From: Chthoniobacterales bacterium
GTDB taxonomy: Bacteria; Verrucomicrobiota; Verrucomicrobiia; Chthoniobacterales; UBA6821
Direction of reading: 5' to 3'
DNA: 17,439 nucleotides
Assembly (NCBI GenBank): GCA_021733705.1
Contig: JAIPKF010000011.1
Span: 1 to 17,439, forward strand
Positions 14,136 through 17,439 of the stretch are shown here, piece by piece (the first letter of the stretch is position 1; each line of letters starts with the position of its first letter). The position numbers were made by a program, and so were the translations under genes. The notes under the pieces were generated by a model that was given only the letters and a program-made list of their open reading frames with translations, had not been told where the DNA came from and searched no databases.

Positions 14136-15419
14136 TTATAGTTTCTTTTTTACTACATCGTAAATTGATGTTAAATCAATGACACCGTGAATCTGCTCTG
14201 ATCCAGGTCCAATAGCCATGGAAAGCGTGTCTTCTGCAATACCTAAGGCAGAGGGTGATAAAAAGGAACTCGGTTCAGCAAAAATACTTGTTGTTTCTTT
14301 AGCATTTTCTGTACCCGATATAGATCCATTAATGTTATGTCCAGGGCCTGTCGACCAGGTAATTGAGGGGGCGCCCTCTTGATTAAGACCCAGCACAGCA
14401 ACTCCTTTATCATTTCGAAAAGGATATCCATTCATGCGCAACCCTCCAAGATTTTGTTTTCCAGTGACAATAATTAGAGAATTAGGTCCTGCATATTGTC
14501 GTGCTAGAGCAATGGCTTGATCAAATTCGGAGATCTCATGAAAGAGCTGTTCTCCATTGTTAAGTGAGGCTGCTAGTCCAATGAGGGCATCATCAACCAC
14601 AAGAAAATATCCATGGCGAGAATGCTGAAGTCGTTGGATTCCCTGTTCAACAAGCTGAGCTAATGATGGGGAATCATCTTTTGAAATTCGTTCGTTCTGA
14701 AATGGAAATGCTTCTTCTGTTAGCAATCCAAGAACAGGAGAGGATTTCCAGCTTGGAATCATACCCAATTCTTTCATTGAATTTACAATGACTATTCCTT
14801 TATCACTCAGTTGTTGAAGGAAATTTAGATTTTCTGAAATAGTTTGTTGATCAGGTTTTTTAAGTACTATTGAATCCTGGTTAGTAAAATATTTTCTACC
14901 TCCTCCTAGCATTACATCGATTGGGAAATGCTTCGCGAGTTGTTTGGCATTCTCATTGTTGTCCTGAGCATTAAGTGATTTGGCGTAGAAGGCTGCTACT
15001 GTTTCTCCAGTGAGAGAGCCATTAGAAATGAGGCCAATTGCACGATTTTTAGCCATTGCTTCTTCGAGAAGCGTTGTAAGAGGTTTTCCTGCAGGACTCA
15101 TTGCTAGACTTTGATGATTGACACGTTCTCCTGTGGCAATTGCTGTGGCAGCAGAGGCAGTATCCGGGACTGCAAAATCGTTGGCGTAGGTACGTGTGAG
15201 TGCGACTTGCGGAAATTCTTCAAGGGCGAGACGATGGTCGGCACCTCCCTCGTAAAGTCGTGTTGCTGTTAGCAGACTAGGAGACATGCCATCTCCGATA
15301 AAAAGAATAATAGCGAACGGTTTTTGAACAGAATTCCTTAAAAAAAAGATAGATCCAATTCCTACAAAAAGAAGAAAACAAAAAAGAGCAATAAGTTGGT
15401 TGCGAAATTTTGTAATCAT
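14136..15419 (-). CDS. Membrane-anchored alkaline-phosphatase-family protein lacking the metal ligands (probable pseudoenzyme)
   Basis: 427 residues with an N-terminal signal anchor (LIALFCFLLFVGIGSIFFLR), so probably in the periplasm. The fold is clear: AIILFIGDGMSPSLLTATRLY (metal-1 Asp43 present), VPDTASAATAIATGE (nucleophile motif, with Thr87 where Ser is usual), TLLEEAMAKNRAIGLIS, IDVMLGGGRKYF, and the C-terminal AIGPGSEQIHGVIDLTSIY. The ligand motifs are not kept: the E..xIDHAGH-type segment reads VVDDALIGLAAS (274-285), TADHExGG reads TGKQNLGG (319-326), and the late HTxEDV motif reads LGIAEDT (about 392-398). Activity as a zinc phosphatase is therefore doubtful; it may have become a binding or structural protein. 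The frame is intact, so selection may maintain it. It lies between repeat copies 3 and 4. Start ATG 15419; no Shine-Dalgarno seen. Confidence 0.88.
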   Translation of the reverse strand: MITKFRNQLIALFCFLLFVGIGSIFFLRNSVQKPFAIILFIGDGMSPSLLTATRLYEGGADHRLALEEFPQVALTRTYANDFAVPDTASAATAIATGERVNHQSLAMSPAGKPLTTLLEEAMAKNRAIGLISNGSLTGETVAAFYAKSLNAQDNNENAKQLAKHFPIDVMLGGGRKYFTNQDSIVLKKPDQQTISENLNFLQQLSDKGIVIVNSMKELGMIPSWKSSPVLGLLTEEAFPFQNERISKDDSPSLAQLVEQGIQRLQHSRHGYFLVVDDALIGLAASLNNGEQLFHEISEFDQAIALARQYAGPNSLIIVTGKQNLGGLRMNGYPFRNDKGVAVLGLNQEGAPSITWSTGPGHNINGSISGTENAKETTSIFAEPSSFLSPSALGIAEDTLSMAIGPGSEQIHGVIDLTSIYDVVKKKL

Positions 15420-15450
15420 AAAAGAGGTTAAGACGAAAATTAAAGTGGCA

Positions 15451-15632
15451 CTAGCTCGGATGTTTCAGACTGATTGTGACTAGGAAGTCGTGAATGCTGA
15501 TTGGGCAAGTAAGAGAAATGTTGATGCAAAGCTGTATCTATTTATATTGCCCAAAACAAAATGGGAGCATAATGCAAAATCTATCTTATTTTCCGGATTT
15601 CGCTTTAGATTAGTATGAAATATTCGGGTTAA
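15451..15632 (-). repeat. MITE-like TTAA palindromic element, copy 4 (inverted, AT-eroded)
   Basis: About 182 bp in the opposite orientation to the other copies. On the minus strand it begins TTAACCCGAATATTTCATAC, passes TTTTGCATTATGCTCCCATT and CCCAATCAGCATTCACGAC (compare CCCATCAGCCTTCGCGGC), and ends CAGTCTGAAACATCCGAGCTAG. Many GC pairs have become AT, so it looks old. It occupies most of the spacer upstream of the phosphatase-family gene. The family reading frame is interrupted here by a TAG near the right end. Confidence 0.75.
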
Positions 15633-15731
15633 AAGGCAATCCTTTATGACTACTTCATGACATCTCCTATAGTTCTTGAAAGGCCATAACACCATTATTA
15701 GCCTCATGATTTTAAAAATCTCTATTCCTCC

Positions 15732-15935
15732 ATGAAGGTTCTCCTCACTGTGTTGCTTTTGTTTCTTTTTTTTGTAAGTAATAGACCCCTTCAAGCCTTA
15801 GGATATCAAGAATCACCAGAAGAGACCTCTTTACAAAGAGCAATCACAGCGCAAGAGTACTGCTCTTTTATTAACCCGGATACTTTATACCAATCACCTT
15901 GCGGAGACCGGGAAACCAGATGGATGCTGCGTTAG
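15732..15935 (+). CDS. Small exported peptide, 3' end replaced by repeat sequence
   Basis: A 67-codon frame starting MKVLLTVLLLFLFFVSNR, a convincing signal peptide, then QALGYQESPEETSLQRAITAQEYCSF. From codon 47 onward the sequence (INPDTLYQSPCGDRETRWMLR) comes from repeat copy 5, which begins at 15871. The native part is therefore about 46 residues. Joining the two flanks through a single TTAA would continue as I-KLILGPRF and stop at 16117-16119, a 55-residue peptide. No family recognised and no Shine-Dalgarno seen (TATTCCTCC precedes the ATG). It could be a chance frame, or the remnant of a gene disrupted by the element. Confidence 0.4.
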   Translation: MKVLLTVLLLFLFFVSNRPLQALGYQESPEETSLQRAITAQEYCSFINPDTLYQSPCGDRETRWMLR

Positions 15936-16094
15936 ACTCACATTTTGATTTGGACAGTATGTACACATACAGCCCGGCATCAAAATGCTCGTCTGCCTTA
16001 CCCCATCAGCCTTCGCGGTCTCCCGACCGCCGGTGGTGTCTGCATCAGGATTCGCGGCGCCTCGCGACGAACCAGTATGAAATATCCGGGTTAA
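15871..16094 (+). repeat. MITE-like TTAA palindromic element, copy 5 (long, mosaic)
   Basis: 224 bp, about 40 bp longer than the others, with intact TTAA ends. The left end reads TTAACCCGGATACTTTAT; the right end reads ATGAAATATCCGGGTTAA. The interior up to CCATCAGCCTTCGCGG is nearly identical to copy 3, but then a second, related segment follows (GCATCAGGATTCGCGGCGCC). This second segment resembles the right part of copies 2, 7 and 8. The extra length is thus an internal near-duplication or a recombination between subfamilies. The left end lies inside the small exported peptide gene; the right end is 8 nt from the stop of the 307-residue gene. A 66-codon open frame (15899-16099) is repeat-derived. 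Confidence 0.88.
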
Positions 16095-16101
16095 GCTGAT
16101 A

Positions 16102-17025
16102 TTAGGTCCAAGATTTTAAAAAAGTGAGGCGTCTAGCCTCTTCTAAATATTTACTAGCCTCTTCTAATAATGATTTCTGCTTTTCAACAATTTGTATATT
16201 TGTGCCACTAACAATATTCTTACTATTTATTATTTGGTAGTACTCTTGCATGGAACCTTCTTTTTCAAAAGAAAACTCAGAAAGGTTGTGTAAATGATCA
16301 GTACCGTTCTCGCGAATGGTTAGTTTCAGTGCTCCTTCGCTTTCATTTGGTTGACTTAAGAGAGCTACTTCAAGAAAACAACAGGCTATTTTTTTTTGTA
16401 CATGAGATTGATTTTGAAATTCAGTGACTTTAGGAATTTGATTGTTTAGCTGCTTTTGTAAATTCGCATCAACAAATTTAATGCCATTAAAAAAAATATT
16501 TTGGTAAGCCTTAGCAGCATCCCCTACTTTGTGGTAAACAGCTTTTTTCAAAGCTTCTTGACTTTGTAGAATATCATTCAATAGCAGAGACAAACAATCA
16601 GATTGGTTTTTAACCCTTGGATTGGATGTGGTTTTGCTTTGTAGTTGATGAAACTTGAGTGCATCAACAATGGAGTCATGATCCCACATTTTAGGAAGAA
16701 AAGGACTTTTTTCTGTATTGGTAAAAGTACCATAGGCAGAGGAGGGCTTCGAAAATAGATGCTCTTTTTCCTTTGCTGAGTCTATGGGGTCTGTCACGAG
16801 GTGTTCTTTCAAAGATGATTCTTTAGTAATGGTAGAACCAAAGAGTTGTTGAGACGGTTTTTCTTTGCCTATAGTGCCATAAAAATTGATTCCAATACCA
16901 TGCTGGGCAAGGTTTATCTTATGTCCCAAAGTATTACTAATATGGGTTGAGGAATTATTTGAAGGAGCTGCTCTATGAGGTTCTTCGTCTCTTTTTATAA
17001 GGGGTGTTCCTTTAGAGATGTTCAT
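16102..17025 (-). CDS. Hypothetical protein, 307 residues, between two repeat copies
   Basis: Not recognised. It starts at ATG 17025 (MNISKGTPLIKRDEEPHRAAP) with no signal peptide or membrane segment. The first 110 residues are rich in Ser, Thr, Asn and Lys and look disordered. Residues about 113-230 are probably helical (SIVDALKFHQLQSK, CLSLLLNDILQSQEALKKAVYH, VQKKIACCFLEVALLSQ). A short beta-like part (ALKLTIRENGTDHLHNLSEFSFEKEG) precedes a C-terminal helix (EKQKSLLEEASKYLEEARRLTF). A polar, unstructured N-terminus on a lineage-specific soluble protein is common in chlamydial type III secretion substrates, but that is only a suggestion. The gene is enclosed by copy 5 (8 nt past the stop) and copy 6 (75 nt before the start). 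Confidence 0.8.
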   Translation of the reverse strand: MNISKGTPLIKRDEEPHRAAPSNNSSTHISNTLGHKINLAQHGIGINFYGTIGKEKPSQQLFGSTITKESSLKEHLVTDPIDSAKEKEHLFSKPSSAYGTFTNTEKSPFLPKMWDHDSIVDALKFHQLQSKTTSNPRVKNQSDCLSLLLNDILQSQEALKKAVYHKVGDAAKAYQNIFFNGIKFVDANLQKQLNNQIPKVTEFQNQSHVQKKIACCFLEVALLSQPNESEGALKLTIRENGTDHLHNLSEFSFEKEGSMQEYYQIINSKNIVSGTNIQIVEKQKSLLEEASKYLEEARRLTFLKSWT

Positions 17026-17099
17026 TTTAATTTTGGTTTTTTAAATAAATAATAGTAGACATTAAATTATTTTTTCTTCACTTAGCACAACACTCTATT

Positions 17100-17283
17100 T
17101 TAACCCGGATATTTCATACCAATCTACTGCAGAGACCGGGAAGTCATATAGTCGCTGCGTTAGACTTCCATTTTGAATTTGGCAGTGTGTACATGCACAT
17201 ATGTTATCAGACTTCATCGCCTGCCTTGCCCCATCAGCCTTCACGGCCTCCTCGTCACGATCAGTATGAAATATGCGGGTTAA
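17100..17283 (+). repeat. MITE-like TTAA palindromic element, copy 6
   Basis: 184 bp, with a left end TTAACCCGGATATTTCATAC and a right end CAGTATGAAATATGCGGGTTAA whose TTAA is shared with copy 7. The right half matches subfamily A (CCTTGCCCCATCAGCCTTCA), while the centre is diverged. It lies upstream of the 307-residue gene, so its left part may affect that gene's promoter. The family frame is open from the left TTA straight through into copy 7. Confidence 0.87.
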
Positions 17284-17439
17284 CCCGGATATTTCACACT
17301 AAATCTATTACGGCTTGTGGAAAGCTCATCATTACTGCGTTGTTCTCGAATTGTGATTTGAGCAGTATGTGCACATACAGCCCGGCATCACAATCCTTCG
17401 CCCGCCTTATACTAATAAGCTTTGCACAGCGCCTCATGA
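17280..17439 (+). repeat. MITE-like TTAA palindromic element, copy 7 (cut by window end)
   Basis: Begins TTAACCCGGATATTTCACAC at the TTAA shared with copy 6 and runs off the window after 160 bp. The interior (GTATGTGCACATACAGCC, CGGCATCACAATCC, ACTAATAAGCTTTGCACAGC) defines subfamily B together with copies 2 and 8. The family frame is open to the window edge. Confidence 0.85.

Noticed and set aside
15480..15794. A 104-codon minus-strand frame across copy 4
   Set aside because: About half is the inverted element; the rest is antisense to the small exported-peptide gene.
15899..16099. A 66-codon open frame right of the small exported peptide
   Set aside because: Lies within element copy 5 and its translation matches those of the other copies.
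13763..17439. CRISPR array
   Set aside because: The repeats are about 185 bp palindromes spaced by whole genes or directly abutting, with no regular short spacers.

Overview
The window looks like chromosomal DNA from a member of the Chlamydiae, more likely one of the environmental (amoeba- or arthropod-associated) lineages than Chlamydia itself. This rests on protein resemblance read by eye: a sigma-66-type RpoD, a chlamydial-style MalQ and HU/IHF protein, and a coiled-coil/TPR protein whose N-terminal motif I know from Planctomycetes-Verrucomicrobia-Chlamydiae genomes. Coding DNA is AT-rich, Shine-Dalgarno sequences are mostly weak or absent, and several genes seem to start at GTG. The exact genus cannot be told from the sequence.

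Layout. Bases 1-1589 (minus strand) hold the N-terminal part of UvrA, cut by the window edge, preceded by an HU/IHF-family gene (1632-1952, minus) and malQ (2137-3861, minus). Divergent from malQ are two genes for exported proteins on the plus strand: a START-like (SRPBCC) protein (4157-4825) and a 574-residue protein (4850-6574) with an FGE-like N-terminal fragment and a C-terminal half carrying Arg / Ser-Thr-Ser / Glu motifs typical of ADP-ribosyltransferase toxins. Then come dnaG (6798-8576) and rpoD (8675-10825), the dnaG-rpoD half of the classical macromolecular-synthesis gene cluster. The rpoD reading frame has a lysine-rich, histone-H1-like N-terminal tail. A large exported coiled-coil/TPR protein follows (11217-13766). 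The right end has an alkaline-phosphatase-family protein (14136-15419, minus) that has lost the usual metal ligands, a small exported peptide gene interrupted by a repeat (15732-15935), and an unrecognised 307-residue protein (16102-17025, minus).

The strongest non-genic signal is a family of about 185-bp elements: eight copies in the window (3906-4089, 10904-11090, 13763-13947, 13944-14129, 15451-15632 inverted, 15871-16094, 17100-17283, 17280 to the end). Each is an imperfect palindrome over its whole length, with terminal inverted repeats reading TTAACCCGGATATTTCAT and TTAA (or a decayed TTAA) at the ends. Two pairs are head-to-tail and share one TTAA. This fits a MITE-like element using TTAA targets, and the family splits into at least two subfamilies plus one mosaic copy. 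Five copies (1, 2, 6, 7 and 8), some strongly diverged, are open end to end in the same reading frame, which recalls the protein-coding palindromic elements of Rickettsia. The elements fill nearly all the intergenic space from 13767 to the end.

How the genes work together: uvrA, HU/IHF, dnaG and rpoD are core DNA repair, nucleoid, replication and transcription functions, and malQ serves glycogen/maltodextrin metabolism. The exported START-like and ART-like proteins, the TPR protein, the pseudo-phosphatase and the unknown proteins look like cell-envelope or host-interaction functions placed between core genes in repeat-rich DNA.
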